DNA of 64,000 nt from Symbiodinium natans (GCA_905221605.1 CAJNDS010001291.1:87001-151000), one strand, 5' to 3'; shown: positions 20,501-33,419, counted from the stretch's first letter. Program-made: numbers and translations. The notes: generated by a model not told the origin, from the letters alone.

Positions 20501-23147
20501 ATGAGAAACACTGGGTTCAGGGGCCTAGCACTTGGCGACCAGGATGCTGTCGATGTCTCGCCAATTCAAAGGCCAGGACTGTGCAATGTTTTTGGATTGC
20601 TGGGGCGAAGCTACTGGACTGCCTTGATGCAATCGAACGGTACATGCCAGCCTTCAAGCTGTGTTCACATGTGCGCAGCAATCTCAGACAGTCTTTCTGT
20701 GTTTGCCTTGCATACAACACTGCTCCATACTCTTCAATACATGTTTCGATCCAATGCCCACCTTTGCACTGAAGTCTATGCCAGGGCGGGGCAAGTGAAG
20801 CCGCTGCCCGCCCTTGCGGTCACGATGCCGAATGCTGTGAAAAGTTCCCCGCGTGGGGAGCTCGGGGGTGCTAAAAGTCAGGTGTGCTCAAGCCCAAAGG
20901 ATCACGTCTCCGTGAAGTGCATGATTCGGCGGTTTTGTTCCCTGAATTCAAAAGGGGAGCTTCGAGGTGTGAAAAGAGGTGGCACGAAAGATAGCACTTA
21001 AGGTGTACTCGGTTACACGAAGCCCCTGCTTCTAAAGATCCCATTCAGCTGGAATCCCTGAGCCCAACATGTGCGCAAGTTATAGACGTGCACAAAGTGT
21101 ACAGAATCTGCAGAATCCTGGATATCCCCTTCGAACAGGCAAGGGGCTCGTGCTGTCGGGCTGGGAGAGGAAGGAGGTGCGCCACGCCGACAAGTCAATG
21201 TGTGCATCGGGATAAATGACAAATTATGACAGGTTGATGCCCCTTGAATTTTTGTGTCGTTCCCTTCTTGAGAAAGGAATCTCCCCTTACTCAAGAGCCA
21301 TGAAGGTGCAAGTGTTGGATGCCATCCTGGAGCCTAGTGTGGGCCCAGAAAGACAGGCGCACAGATTGTGCCTTGGGGCCCGCGCTGTGGACGTTGTTGC
21401 TCAGGATGTTGAGGTGTGGCATATGGAGGCTTCTCTTTTCGTGGGGGGCCTTTGGTGCGCATCGTCACAGTCGTGCTCCTGTTTCCCTAGCACTCCGGAA
21501 GCAGCAGCAATCCTCATTCAGCCAGGATTCAACCCTGCTGTCAGGTGGCATTCGAGATTGCAGAGAGGCCATCGGTTGCCACAAGGGAGTATATATACGT
21601 ACTTTTGGGCATGTTGATCTGCAATGTTTCTGCACTTGGAATGTCGTAGCATGGCATAGTATGAGGATTGTGGTTGCGATAGATCTCCGTGTGTCTTCGG
21701 CCAGTACTGCACTGTAGCGTACTGTGGCCAAATTGCGATCTCAGGGTGAGGTTTGGCAGAGGTTTGGGCACCTCTGCATACCGCTGCCCAAGCCGCTTGC
21801 TTATGGTTTCTCGTGAGGGTTGCAATCTAGGAGGCTTCGATGCGAGCACTGCAACATACTGCGATTCCTCGCTCGGCAGATCTTGAGCCTTTGGAAATCT
21901 TGGCAGGTGTGATTGGGAGCAAAAGGCTCACACTTCGTGCATGTCAGCCGCCAAGCAGCTTCTGCACCTTCAGCACGTGCACAAGCTGGCCTCACTTGTC
22001 TTTTTCCGAACACTTTGAACACTTGCTCAAGTGAGTGGCGTGGGCAGTTGAATGTGGCAACATGTCTCTTCTCAGCCCTTGCCCCTCCATTGGATCTATG
22101 CACCAGCAATGTTGCATTGTTCAGGGTTTAGGCTTCAGCCCCAGACCCCAAACGACTTGCAACACAAAGGGGTTTTGCCTAGTCAACGCGCGTGGCTGCG
22201 AGGAGCAAGCCGACAGTTGGAAAACAAAACGGGGACCTTGAACCTGTACCACCTCAATTTCTTGCAACCCACACAGTGCTGACCTCATGCTGCAGAAAGC
22301 TGTAGGCGCCTGAAAGTGCAAACCAGCAAGAGGGAATCTTGGCGACACATATGCATGACACCGCCCACACACCTCTGCTGGGACCGGTCCAAAATCGGAG
22401 TGCCTGGGTCAGTAGCTGCAGAAGCTCCAAGCCATGATCAACGACTGCTTTCACCCCTAATCCATGCCAACCACGAGATGCCCTGAGCCAGCAAGGGACG
22501 AAGACTCCGAGGGCGAGCCTCTAGCATCAGAGCCGTGCACGCCAGGGTCTCACAAAGGGCTTGAGATCAAATTTGCACTAAAAACTTAAGACTTGAGCCT
22601 CGGGTTCTGGCTTGAAAAACTACTTGGTCATCTGGACAAGCTTGGGTTGCAGAAATTTCTCGGCACTCGATTGAAGGTTTGCATCTTGCGCTTCAAAAAG
22701 TTCAAAAAGTCCTCAACTTTTCAAGTGTGAGTCCAAAGAACGCTAAGGCAGAGTGTGATTACTGGCGGATCAGATCCGCGTGCGCCCTCTCCAAAGGCAA
22801 TGGATCTGCGGGCTTCTCAAGTCCTCGGGAGGGCTTCGGTTTGAAAAGCATGCGTCGTCAGAGCTGCCTTGCCGTGGTAAGGGTCCAGGTAACCCACTGC
22901 TGACAGAGCTTCCTGCCACAGAAGCTCCATACTCAGGCCTGGAGGGGCAGCAGCCAGAGAAGAGCCGCCTTTCCCGGAGCCCCTTGTCTCACCTGCCTGG
23001 TTTATCTCACCTTCTTCCTGTCTGTAGGGCTTGCGTCCTTGAGGAGATGTTGGGGGGAGTTCAGGTTTGGCAGGTTGCAACCCTGACCCCTATATTATAG
23101 CCACGACTTTAGATAGGCAGGAGGGCAGGCAGAAAATGGCGCAAGCA
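17593..23147. other. About 5.5 kb with no supported gene
   Basis: Short frames only, up to about 166 codons, with no domain signature on either strand. A T-run near 19000-19014 and the words CCCTAAACCTAAACCC near 20478 are the only local peculiarities noted. Confidence 0.5.
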
Positions 23148-23957
23148 AGAAAGAAAGTGAGAAAGAAAGAAAGAAAGAAGTAAAGAAAGAATGGCAGAAG
23201 AATAATAATAGGAAGAAGATGAAGAAGAAGACGAAGAAGACGAAAAAGAAACATAAGAAGAAGGATGATAAGAAGAAGCAGACGAGAGATTGGCCATGGG
23301 TGCTGAAATGAATGAAATGAAATGAAATGAAATGAAATGAAATGAAATGAAATGAAATGAATGAATTGAATGAATGAATGAATGAATGAATGAATGAATG
23401 AATGAATGAATGAATGAATGAATGAATGAATGCAAGAATGAGTGAATGAATGAATGCATGAATGCATGAATGCATTAATGCATGAATGCATGAATGAAGG
23501 ACTGAAGGACTGAAGGACTGAAGGTCTGAAGGGCTGAAGGGCTGAAGGGCTGAAGGACTGAAGGACTGAAGGACCGAAGGACCGAAGGACTGAAGGACTG
23601 AAGGACTGAAGGACTGAAGGACTGAAGGACTGAAGGTCTGAAGGGCTGAAGGTCTGAAGGGCTGAAGGGCTGAAGGGCTGAAGGGCTGAAGGGCTGAAGG
23701 GCTGAAGGACTGAAGGGCTGAAGGAATGAAGGAATGAAGGAATGAAGGAATGAAGGAATGAAGGAATGAAGGAATGAAGGAATGAAGGAATGAAGGAATG
23801 AAGGAATGAAGGAATGAAGGAATGAAGGAATGAAGGAATGAAGGAATGAAGGAATGAAGGAATGAATGAATTAGTTGAAATGAAATGAAATGACATGAAA
23901 TGACATGAAATGACATGAAACGACATGAAACGACATGAGATGAAATGACATGAAATC
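23148..23957. repeat. Compound satellite of drifting 4-8 bp units
   Basis: The segments run in order: GAAA/GAAGA purine repeats (about 23148-23290), AAATG (about 23300-23358), GAAT (about 23360-23490), ACTGAAGG and GGCTGAAG octamers (about 23495-23720), GGAATGAA (about 23722-23862), then AAATGAC (about 23878-23957). Neighbouring segments differ by single substitutions or indels of one unit, as if one motif had been converted stepwise. The 273-304-codon minus-strand frames across it (Ser-Phe-Ile-Pro-His repeats) are artefacts. Confidence 0.95.
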
Positions 23958-24784
23958 AGTGAGACATGGAAAGAGAGAGGCACACGGAGCTGCCTCCTAC
24001 GCACGAAAGAAAGAAATGGAAAGAGAGTGATTTTGCCTCGGCTGGGCCTGCCCAGCGGCGAAGGAACCCAAACCGAAGACCGCGGGTGTGAAGGTGCTGT
24101 TAGGATTCAGGGCTTTGAGATGCTTCGAACCATCATTCCTTTTGCGTAGACCGAATGTGGGAGTGGTAGAGAGCAAGCAAGCAAGGAGGGTGGTAGGGGG
24201 TGGAGGGGGGGTGAAGCGCCATCCGCTCCTAAATCACCTTTGCATTACCCAAACACCTACGGCCCGAGGTCTCGACAGATTATGGGTAGAACTATTAGGG
24301 GGAAGGGGAGGGCATTTCACTGAGCGTTGGGGGAAGTTTCACGGATGCGGGCGAGACACTCCTAGATAGTGGCACTGACTAGCCGGAGCCTTTCCAGGCC
24401 AATTCTGGAAAGGGGTTAATTTGACTTGTGCCCGAAGTGGAAAGCCCGAAGCCACATTCAACTGACTGGACAGACCAGCGGGGGGGGGGGGGGGCATCGC
24501 AGCCTTGACATCCGTGAGCCCACAAAAACAGCAAACCTACCTAAAGCTGCCTAAAGGCGCTGGCCGTTGAATCCTGAGGCCACCAGTGCCCGGGGGGCAC
24601 CTGTGTCCGTGTGCGCAGCCATTGCCGCCATCGCAGCCATCGCAGCCATCGCAGCCATGCTCCCAGCGAATTATCGACTCCAACCCCAATTAATGTCCCC
24701 AACATCCATGCCTACACCAAGGTTCTTTCCACCTAGGTTAGTTGAAAGAGGAGGGAGGAGGGTATAGGGGGTGACCGAATCCCG
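23958..24784. other. Spacer with G-run and a 9-bp repeat
   Basis: A G homopolymer of about 14 lies at 24481-24494. A fourfold 9-bp repeat (GCAGCCATC) lies at about 24618-24660, giving an Ala-Ile run in one frame. No gene is recognised. Confidence 0.5.
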
Positions 24785-25145
24785 GCAAAGACACGTTGCG
24801 TCGCGAAGGCATGTGAGACAGGCGAAGAGATTTCCAGCAGGTGGGGATCCTACTGAACACGTAGCGTCGCGCGCAAGGACACTTCCGGAAGACAGGTCCG
24901 GCGAAGACACGCGGCGTCGCGAAGAGACGTGGGCATGCGACACACTTCCCGAAGACAGGTCTGGCGAAGACATGTGGCGTCGCGAAGACACGTGGGCAAG
25001 CGAAAAAAGCGAAAGCAAGAGAAGACACGTTTTGAAGACAGGTCCAGCAAAAACACGTGGGGTCGCGAAGGAGCGTGGGCAAGCGAAGACACTTCTGGAG
25101 GACAGCTCTGGCGAAACCACGTGGCATCGCGAGGGCACTCCGGAC
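24785..25145. repeat. Minisatellite, units about 62-85 bp
   Basis: The word GACAGGTC(C/T)(G/A)GC recurs at about 24890, 24952 and 25037, with GACAGCTCTGGC at about 25101. Each is followed by CACGTGGCGTCGCGAAG-like and CGTGGGCAAGCG words. Degenerate related words continue at about 25485-25690. Confidence 0.85.
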
Positions 25146-25390
25146 ACTCCATGGCACTCCTCTATCGGTTTTTTTAAGGAGCGGACTCCGGCCACCCAGC
25201 CTACTATTGGCACGGCATCGAAGCAGTGAGCATGTGCCTGTTAACGTACATTCTGGACAACTAGCCGAACTAGCCTTAATCTTCAACACCTCAAGCACTA
25301 CTACAAAGACTTACAGCATGTTACAACAACCAAATGCCCACCTCCCGTCCCCTCCCTCTGCCCGTCCCTCCCGCGTGCGTGAGCACTCGC

Positions 25391-25478
25391 GCGTGCGCGC
25401 GAACCCAAGATCCTGAACCTGCACGGGCTGGTGAATCCGGACGTCTTCAACTGCACGCTGGACGTGGCGTATAGCTCG
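25391..25478 (+). CDS. Candidate exon, unknown protein
   Basis: A short open segment encodes a smooth, non-repetitive peptide with the words LNLHGLVNPDVF and CTLDVAYSS, with a marked preference for G or C at third codon positions. An AG precedes it near 25409. It runs directly into the satellite-like words at about 25480, where coding character ends. The family is not recognised. It could be one exon of a decayed or intact gene, or chance. Confidence 0.2.
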
Positions 25479-26324
25479 TTAGGCTCACGTGGCGTCACGA
25501 AGACACTTGGCGTCGCCGGATGTGGCTTCAAAGCATGGTGTCACCAGCCCGCGGCGAAATTCACCGGCGCCCGAAGGACAGAGGCGAGGGCAGTGGTGTG
25601 CCGGACACTTGGGGTCACTGGACGTGGCGTCAGAACATGGCATCAGGCGTTGCGGACCGACGCGGTGTCGAGGGCATCAGTATGTGGCGTCAGAGTGTCG
25701 TCAATATCTGTCTTCAGGCGACAGACGACATGTGCACCTCCGTGGGCGACCACCCTTATAGTACCCTGCACCCTGATCTTGCTAAGCTTGAATCCATTTT
25801 TATCAGGTCCAAAGAGGGAGCCAGCGAGGCGCCCTCGGAGGCAGCCCTGCTGGCAATGCAGCCGCCTCAGCGTTCGACTCCTCCCGCCTGCTTGTTTAGT
25901 GAAACTTGGGATGGCGGTGGTCACCATCCTGCAGCAGGGTCCGAGCGCAAAGGCCCGATGCCCCGGGAAGGAAAAAGCATCACCGAGGACCGCCTGACTA
26001 CCTCGGCTTTCGGATGCGCTTTGGTCTAGGGCCTAGGGAAATCACGGGAGCCACTGGAGTCACTGGATGATGTCTTGCTGGTGTGCTTGGACAGGATCCC
26101 ACAGAGCAAAGCACTCTCAAGAGGCCGGGTTCTTGCCTCGCACCGTCGGAATCGTCACAGTTGCACAGTTGCAGCAAGCCACCAAGCGCAGAGGCTCAGC
26201 TCATGTTTTGGCGAATGATGATACGGACCCCTTGCCCCTTTAGAGACTTCGGATCAATGATCTTGTTGTTACTGACAACCCCTTCTTTCACCGAAGCCGC
26301 AAAGACTGTCTTTCTTCGGCTTAA

Positions 26325-26492
26325 GCTCTGGTGGTGGACCCGAATGAACCTGTGCAGCTGACTGGTCCGGGACTTGTGGCGGGCTGCGCTCGGTTCACTT
26401 GGGTGAACTGCATGGCTCCCTTTCCTCGAGTTTGGGCTCGTCGCTTTGAAGAGGGCTCTCGCAACACTGTTGGGATTGTAGGCGTAGAATGA
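26325..26492 (+). CDS. Candidate terminal exon, unknown protein
   Basis: The frame is open from just after TAA at 26322-26324, with a possible acceptor (CTTAAG) at the same place, to a TGA at 26490-26492. It encodes about 55 residues with the words VDPNEPVQLTGPGL and RVWARRFEEGSRNT, balanced composition and no repeats. No family is recognised and no ATG begins it, so if real it is the last exon of a gene whose other exons I cannot place. Confidence 0.25.
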   Translation, partial: ALVVDPNEPVQLTGPGLVAGCARFTWVNCMAPFPRVWARRFEEGSRNTVGIVGVE

Positions 26493-29400
26493 TTCTTATC
26501 CTGGTCAGAGGTTTTGCGCATTTTTCGCCAATGTCAGCACTGAGCACTATCCTCTAGGTAAGTTGCGGTCGGCCCTGTGCAAGTCCAGAAGTTTCCGTGA
26601 GCGCTTGGTCGTGATCTAAGTCAGGAAAGCCTTTGACTCGCAAAAGGGGTTTTAAAGGTCAATTGCTGTGCTTTTCTGCTGTCGGCAGCTTCAAAGCAGC
26701 ATTTGTAGCACCCAGGTTCGTTCATGCAGCAGTTGGAGCAGCCACCCGCTTCTGCAGCTTCTACCGTTGGGAGCTCCAGTGGGGCTTCTCGTGAGAGGAA
26801 CGAGTTGCTTGGAACAGCATTGACACAAGAAAGCAAGCTTCCATGCAGACGCATGAGGCTTATGGTCTATCAGAGCCTACCTTGCTTCAGCTTTGTCTGC
26901 TCTTCGTTTTGTAGGTAAAGATTGAAGCGACAGAGCCAGTGGATTTTCGTCAGGTTGCATAGAAACCCCCCGTGTCAGGGGGTCAGGGGAGCAAAGTACA
27001 TGTGGTGCACTGCCTTTAGTTGACGTTTTTTGTGTTCCGAGGCTGACCGAAAACTTTCGGAGCCTCAGGTGCCTCTCAGTGGGTTCGTTTGAGTGGCAGA
27101 AACGATAGAGAGCATAGTGCACGTGATCGGTACATATTTTGATTCTTTACATTTCTGTCTTGCTGGATCTGAGTTGTAGCTCCAAGTAACCGTGTAGATT
27201 TCAGGGTATGAGGGGGCAGGGTTTGGGATTGGGGCTTATTAGGGGTTCAAGGGCTTGAGCTCATGGGTGCGGTAAAGCTAGCCGGGGGGTTCGTCCAACA
27301 AAGGTTCTTGAATGTCTGCACTCCCTCTCAACTGGTCATGTGAGATCTACGTATGACCAAAGAAAGCCCTAAGCTTAACCAAAGCCCCGAAACCTGGAGT
27401 ATCCCTCTCTCGGCCCAGAATTGGCCCAAGATCCAGCACTCGGAGCCCGTCAAGGTCCATGAGGCGTGTGGGGTACCGAAGCATTCTTACGATCAGTTCT
27501 TCTGCAGCCGGAGTTAGGGCACCAGGACATGTGGACACAGGGTCAGCAACGTTTTTTTTGCTTGTCGAAAGTGTTCTTCCAGCTTTGGAAAGTAGGTCGC
27601 CTCGTGTGTGCTGGTGCCAGGTGCCGACCAATGGGCGAAAGCTGAAAAAGGCAGTGTGCGCATATGTTTGCATTTGTTGTACAGAGTGGGCTCAAGGAAT
27701 GTTAAGGATGAACAACCGGCCATACACGGCCGTGCAATGCGCTGCATGCGCTGTCGTAGGAACCTGTCGGCAGGCGACAAGTCGACTACCAGTCAGCTTC
27801 AGGACTTTGACATACACTCTCGGCCTCACATACACTTTAGGCATCCATATCGATGCTTTGAGGCCTTACAAGGTTGACAGTTTACGGTTACAGGAGTTTT
27901 TGTGATGTGCGGGGTGTCGCGGGAATCACGTAGCGACGTGGGGGTGGAAGGTTTGGGCGTTGCCTCAAAGTGAATTGTTCGGTGCTCCTGCAAGGCGCCG
28001 ATTGCCAGGTTGCCCCGAAAAGAAGGAGGCAACTCGTTTCGTGATTTGAACTGCCCCCAGTCCTTGCAAGCCACACTGCACTCTGCGTTTTGAGGTTTGC
28101 AGGGCTTGGACGACATGTGTGTGTGTGTGTGTGGGGTCTTAACAGTCTAGTTGTGTTGAAAGGTGCTTGTTGCTGTCGGTCCTAGGTGTCTTGAGCACGG
28201 GGGGCATCGTCAGTTGATTAGCTCGGCGTTCGATGGGCGCTTGTCTTCGGGTTGTCGAGAGGCAAGCTGGTGATCGATGCCGCTGCCTCGGAGCTCCCTC
28301 ACCAAATCTGTGCTTCAGGTTTTCAGTGGGGTTGAGACATGTCCGAGCTAGAGAGCTATCATGTCTTGTGGCTCTAGCTGCCGAAGGCTTCCTGCAAGCC
28401 TTTGACATAGAAACCATCTGAGACCCTCGCACACGTCCCTGTCGGAGTGCGCACGTGTGTACTTTCAAGTCAGGGTCGACAGATGACGGTGATGCCCATC
28501 CAGACAGGCGGGACTTGATGCATTGCAGTTTAGTAGGGTGTGGTCAGGAGGAGTGGCCAGTTTGCGAACCAAAAAGGTAAAAAGCAACGACAGGGTTTTG
28601 CAGGGTTCTGGTTCTAGCCCATCTAAAGCATCTTCTTCTGTTTTGAGGGTGTTTTTGTGCAACAGCGCGGTAAAACGATAAGACGATATCATTTGCTATG
28701 ACGAGCGGTTGGTATCGAGGTATTCTACAGCCGAATTTCGCGAATCTGACCAGCAGCCCTTTGCATGTGGATGCATGTGTTACCTCTCAGTGGCAGTTGA
28801 CTGGGCAACCAAGGTTAGGCTTTCCCAGTTCGGAACCCTGTTGTTCGGTTGCAAGAAAGCATGTGGTCCAGGTTCTGAGGATCTAACGATTCAAGCGACC
28901 CTCAACCCCCAAACCCTCAAGAAGCTATCCATGACAGAACACGGCACGGTGCAGACGGTGGTGCTGCCCTTGCAGACAGGCTTTGCCACCTGGCTGCATC
29001 CAGGTTTGGGGTGGGGGGGGGGGAGAAGGCTGTTCTTGTTCGGTGGCTCGTCCTGTCTCGTTCCCCAATCAGCCGCCGCTAGAGACAATCGTTGAAATCT
29101 CTAAATCCGTACTGCAGCAAGGGCTCGACAAAGTACTCCGCCATCCCAAAATCCGCGCACAGCCCAGGTCATGTGAGAACGTAGCCATCCATTTGTGCAT
29201 AGCTACCTCTCTGTGCACCACCTTGGATGCGATCCTGACACGGCAGATCATTTGCAGAAGTCCTTACCACCGTGGTGCCGCGTGCCCGCTGGTCTGGTGA
29301 AAAGAGCCGAGCGAGATCGTCAAAACAGATGTGCCGGCGAAACCCTTGGCGAACCGAGGTCTTAAGTTTAAGGGTTGCACCAGCAGGAAGCGGGCCCTCG

Positions 29401-29950
29401 CGGCTCTTCGGAAAACAAAGGACACAAAGGTCCCTTTAAACCTGGCTGACACGGGGCCGGTGGAATTGGGGCGAACTAAGGGGGTGGGTTAAGGGCGAAA
29501 AGCACAAGACCAACCTCCTCACACTCGAGCAGCCCAGCTGGCGACGTCAAGGTATCCCCGCGGGGGTCCTTCGGGGCTCCTCAAGCCCAGCAGAAGAAGA
29601 AGACAAAGACGAACAACGTCACATGTGAGAGGAGCATTCTATGAGGGGCGAAAGAACATGCCGAGCTTGTACCATTGAAGGTTATTGAATGGCGGTCGCC
29701 TGGAGATGCAACGTCTACCGTGTTGACAGTTCTGCTTGGGTTCGTTCAATCCAAGGCTGTAACTGTGGCGGCTTGTGGCGAGGGCTTTGCGATTCCAGCA
29801 GTGACCGTCAACGATCAAGGTGCGGTTTCGGGCCAGGAAGGCAAGGTAGCTTGCTACAAAGGAGGTTGAGTGAGGTTGTTTGAAGCACTATCCATGATAT
29901 CCGAGCGGATTTCTAGCACACTTGCTGCTTGCAGCCCGAAGACGTGAATG
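26493..29950. other. About 3.4 kb with no supported gene
   Basis: Only short frames without domain signatures. A (GT)n run lies at about 28117-28133, and a G-run near 29013-29022 sits beside a CCCTCAACCCCCAAACCCTCAA-like telomere-type stretch at about 28901. Confidence 0.5.
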
Positions 29951-30053
29951 GTGCAAACATGCTGCTTGACAACAGCTTTGTGTTTCGTGCTTCCACCTGT
30001 CTGCCAATCTGCTGTGCATGGCCTTCTCCCTCTTTTCTGCTGCCCGTCGCCAG

Positions 30054-30441
30054 TCAAGAAGCTCAATGCGGAGGCTGTGGGAAGTACAGGGGCTGGGACC
30101 TGCTTAGGCTTCCTTACCAATCGAGTGATGATGTTGAGTGTGCTCCATGTGTGAGATGCCCTTTGCAGCCTAGGCCCGCGCTCTCCCTCCAGCCCAAATG
30201 CCCTGTCCCAGACTGCCCCCCGTGCACTTCTGAGGGCGAGAGTGAGCCCAGCACGGCGGATCCCAGCAGCTGGCCGTGGGCCTCAGAAGCCGCTGTGGGC
30301 CTTCTGGTGGCTGCTGGCGCTGTTCTCTCTCTCGTTGCAAAATCTTTCTGCACCTCTCAGACCCTCTCACTATCTGACCGAGGTCCGAGGGAGGCAGTAG
30401 CACCAGCAGCAGAGGCCGAGTTTTGGCCGAGGCAGCAATGA
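30054..30441 (+). CDS. Candidate Cys/Pro-rich exon with hydrophobic segment
   Basis: An open frame follows a plausible acceptor (GTCGCCAG at about 30046-30053) and runs to a TGA at 30439-30441. It encodes CGGCG, CAPCVRC and CPVPDCPPC words, an acidic/Ser/Pro spacer, a hydrophobic Ala/Val/Leu stretch of about 18 residues that could anchor in a membrane, and a basic then Ala-rich tail. No family is recognised. The paired cysteines and a single hydrophobic segment would suit a small anchored zinc-binding protein, but this is speculation. Confidence 0.2.
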
Positions 30442-32875
30442 TGGGTGCTTCGGTGTTCAGAAGTCTACCATTCAGAGGTTCGGGGTTGAGGGTGAAGAAG
30501 GGCGCACAAGATGTAGAACCATGCGCAGTGTACACTGCAAACGCTTTCGCAAAACTGCAGTCTAGCAAAAAGTGGGTACGCTTGGATGATCAGCCCCACT
30601 TTTCAGAGAGCGCTTCGTCAGGCAGAGATCCATGAGCTTTAGCAAAGCAATAGCAAAGCAGAAGTAAAGCAATAGGAAAGTAAGGCAGAGGTTAAAGCAG
30701 AAGCCCTGCCAGGAGCTCCAGGAGGCATTCGAGCCCCTGGCGATGCAGAAGCGCCACCTGAAGCTATCCCCTGTGCAGAAGAAGCTCATTGCTTCGCTTT
30801 GCCACCGGCCCGGTGCTCTGTTTTTGGCGAGTGCAGGTGATAGGGTTGGATGTTGAGGCGGACAGGGTCTTCATCATTTTTAATTGGGAGGCCGAAAGTG
30901 GCCGAAAGTGGCGCGCATTGTCAGATTCGCTAGGGTATGTGTCTGCTTGGCTGAGCAGGCAAGACAAACACCTGCAGCAGCGAGAGCAGGAGGCCCCTTT
31001 ACCCATGTCCTTCTCTTGGTGTAGCTTGTAGCGTTCTCGCAAGTAATGTCCACTTCCCGATGACCCCGGCACCCTGGCGCCCGGCTGGCGAGGGAGGGTT
31101 ATACATGGCAGGTGAACATTAAAAGTAACAAGAAGTTACCGGTATGAGCCTTGTATTGGCTGCGCGCATGAATGCGATGCCCTGGACGCGAGGAAGAGGA
31201 GTTCCGTGTGGCCTGTGTCGCGCTCGGATCACTTGTTTGGGTTTGTGGTGTTACAGCGTGGTCTAGCCGGAGACCTTCAGGATTCGGGTGGGGCCCTTCT
31301 TGACAGGCTGTCCCTGCATCGCCCTCTTTTTGTTGTCTCACGCAGCCCGAGCCCGCAAGGGAGGGGGTTATGCCAATGGCCTGCTCAGGTGAGCATGTTT
31401 TCGCATGGCTCGCCAAAGTGGCCAGGAGGCCTGAGCCGCAGCTCGTTTGCTGAAGCTTCAGGAATTCAGCTGGTTGTCATCCCGGGGCCCTTCAGCTTTT
31501 CGGGGCTTGAGGAAGCACACACTGCGTAGGCTGAACATGGCCGAACATAGTTGAAACCCTGGAATGCCTCAAGTTGCAGCCCAGTGCAGGCCCCCAAACT
31601 ATGTCACCTGTGAGTCGAAGCCCAGCAAACAGCCGCAAACACAGCAAAACAGAGCAAACACCGAATGACCCGGACTGCAGACCTGGTGCGGCCAGCGGCA
31701 ACTCCGAAGAGGAGAAGGCGAGGGGGCTCACGGTTCAGTGGCAGGGATTCTGCATGGATTTGGAATGGTTTGTTGGTAGATTCCTACAACGTGCGCTTGT
31801 ATAGCTTTGCGTGTGCAGCAGATGAGTAGATTTTCATCCTCTTGTTGGTACGGTCTTGCGCTGCGCTTACAAGGTCCTGCTGTTGAATCATGAAGGAATC
31901 TCTGCCATTTCGTTCTTCAGAGTTTGCTCGGGCTGATGTTCAGGGGCTAGTCGCTGTGAAAACCCTTTCCTCAGAGACGGAATTCACGCAGAGCGCAGGC
32001 GGACATTCCGCAACTTGATCAGTTCATGCGCAAGGCACTTACGATACTCGCACGATCTCGCACGGGTTGAATCCGCAGGGTGTTTCGATGTCAATCACAG
32101 TGCCATCCTCAACCGAACGTCGGGATGCAACACAGCTTACGCATGAGTTGCCAGATCCCTGGCGATTTAACTTCGCAGCCCAACCATCCATTAAGTCCGG
32201 TGCCACGTGGCCGACTTGCACCCGAAAGGCTTGAACTCCCCAAGCCCTAACCCCAAGATCTAAGAACTCCAAGCCACAAAGTGTTGATTGCCCTTGCCCC
32301 GGAAAGTACTGCTCATTGAACGCTGTGCCGAGGCTTAATGCGCGAGGAGCACACGCTCAAGAAGGTGGTGCAGCAATTTGGCACCAAAGGGTTGGGGTGA
32401 AGGTCAAGGTCCTTGGATGTCCCGGTGCTTGTTACAGGATGCTCTCCAGCGGTCGCGATACCAGGGAAGCGTGAATGCGTAGTGAAGTGTCTTCTTGTAG
32501 AGTAGCCTCCTACTCAAAGGCTCTTTCGGGCTTGGCTAAGTATCACTCAAAAACATGCAGAGTTCAAATGCAGGTGCCTGGAGTGGCCAACTCCTTCACA
32601 CTCATGATGTCCAGGTTGAGTATCTCTGTGCATCACTGGAAATCCTCATGGGAAAGATACATCACATAGGTGACCTATACATGCGTACACGCTCCGCGTT
32701 CAAAACCCCACCAGCCCGAACCCAAAGGACCAAAAATCATAAACCCAACCCAAGCCTGCACCCTCAACAATAACCCCAGGCCTGAAACACACCAAGAACC
32801 ACAGGGTGGGAGAGGGGACAGCCGACGCCCTCAACCCTAAACCCTCAAGGCAACCCTCGCTTAACAAGTTTCAGA
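30442..32875. other. About 2.4 kb with no supported gene
   Basis: A short AGCAAAGCAATAG-type direct repeat occurs near 30638-30672. Telomere-like words (AACCCTAAACCCTCAA) lie near 32827-32850. Nothing else is recognised. Confidence 0.5.
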
Positions 32876-33005
32876 AGTCTTAACTAGATAAACGAGGAAC
32901 AGCATTTCATAAATTTTACCTAACATGTTGCATATTGTGTGTTTTTCTAATTTTGTGATTGGTAAGTATGTGTATATCTCTATATATATATACATGTTTA
33001 TATGT

Positions 33006-33278
33006 TCATTGTGCTCTGAATGTATTGGAATAATGATTCAAACTCATTTCTGCCAAATATTTTTTCAACATCCATGAAGACCACGTAAATGTCTGAAGAT
33101 TCGCTACAACAAGTGGATTTAATTTAGTACTACGTGCCATTTCAATTTTTGTTGGAGTACAAAAACATGTTACCATCACCCCATGCACATTCATACCATC
33201 TTTATCTACAGCAAGTATATTGTCAGTTTCACTATCCATACCTGATTGCAATATTTCACTATCAAAATCAAATGTCCA
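33006..33278 (-). pseudogene. A+T-rich coding relic 1, possibly viral or transposon-derived
   Basis: On the minus strand an open segment of 90 codons (33278 down to the stop at 33006) encodes a non-repetitive peptide with the words FDFDSEILQSG, VHGVMVTCFC, TKLNPLVV and TFTWSSWMLKKYL. Codons favour A/T in third position, unlike the G+C-rich surroundings. Just upstream on the same strand (about 33410-33310), other frames give an RGRGKRQR basic word and a Pro/Thr/Ala-rich linker interrupted by stops, as in a decayed N-terminus. The family is not recognised. It sits in an A+T-rich island (about 32880-33300). Confidence 0.4.
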
Positions 33279-33419
33279 TTAACAATCGTTAGTTTACAAG
33301 CGCGCTGGTTAAGGTGCATTGGTAGGTGAAATCCTTGCAGGAGGTGTTGGTGCATTTGTTGGTGCTGGTGTTGGTGCATCCTCTATCTCTGCCTTTTACC
33401 TCTACCTCTACAAAAAAAC

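Noticed and set aside
23090-24004. 273- and 304-codon minus-strand frames of Ser-Phe-Ile-Pro-His repeats
   Set aside because: They arise from the tetramer/octamer satellite and have no coding signature.
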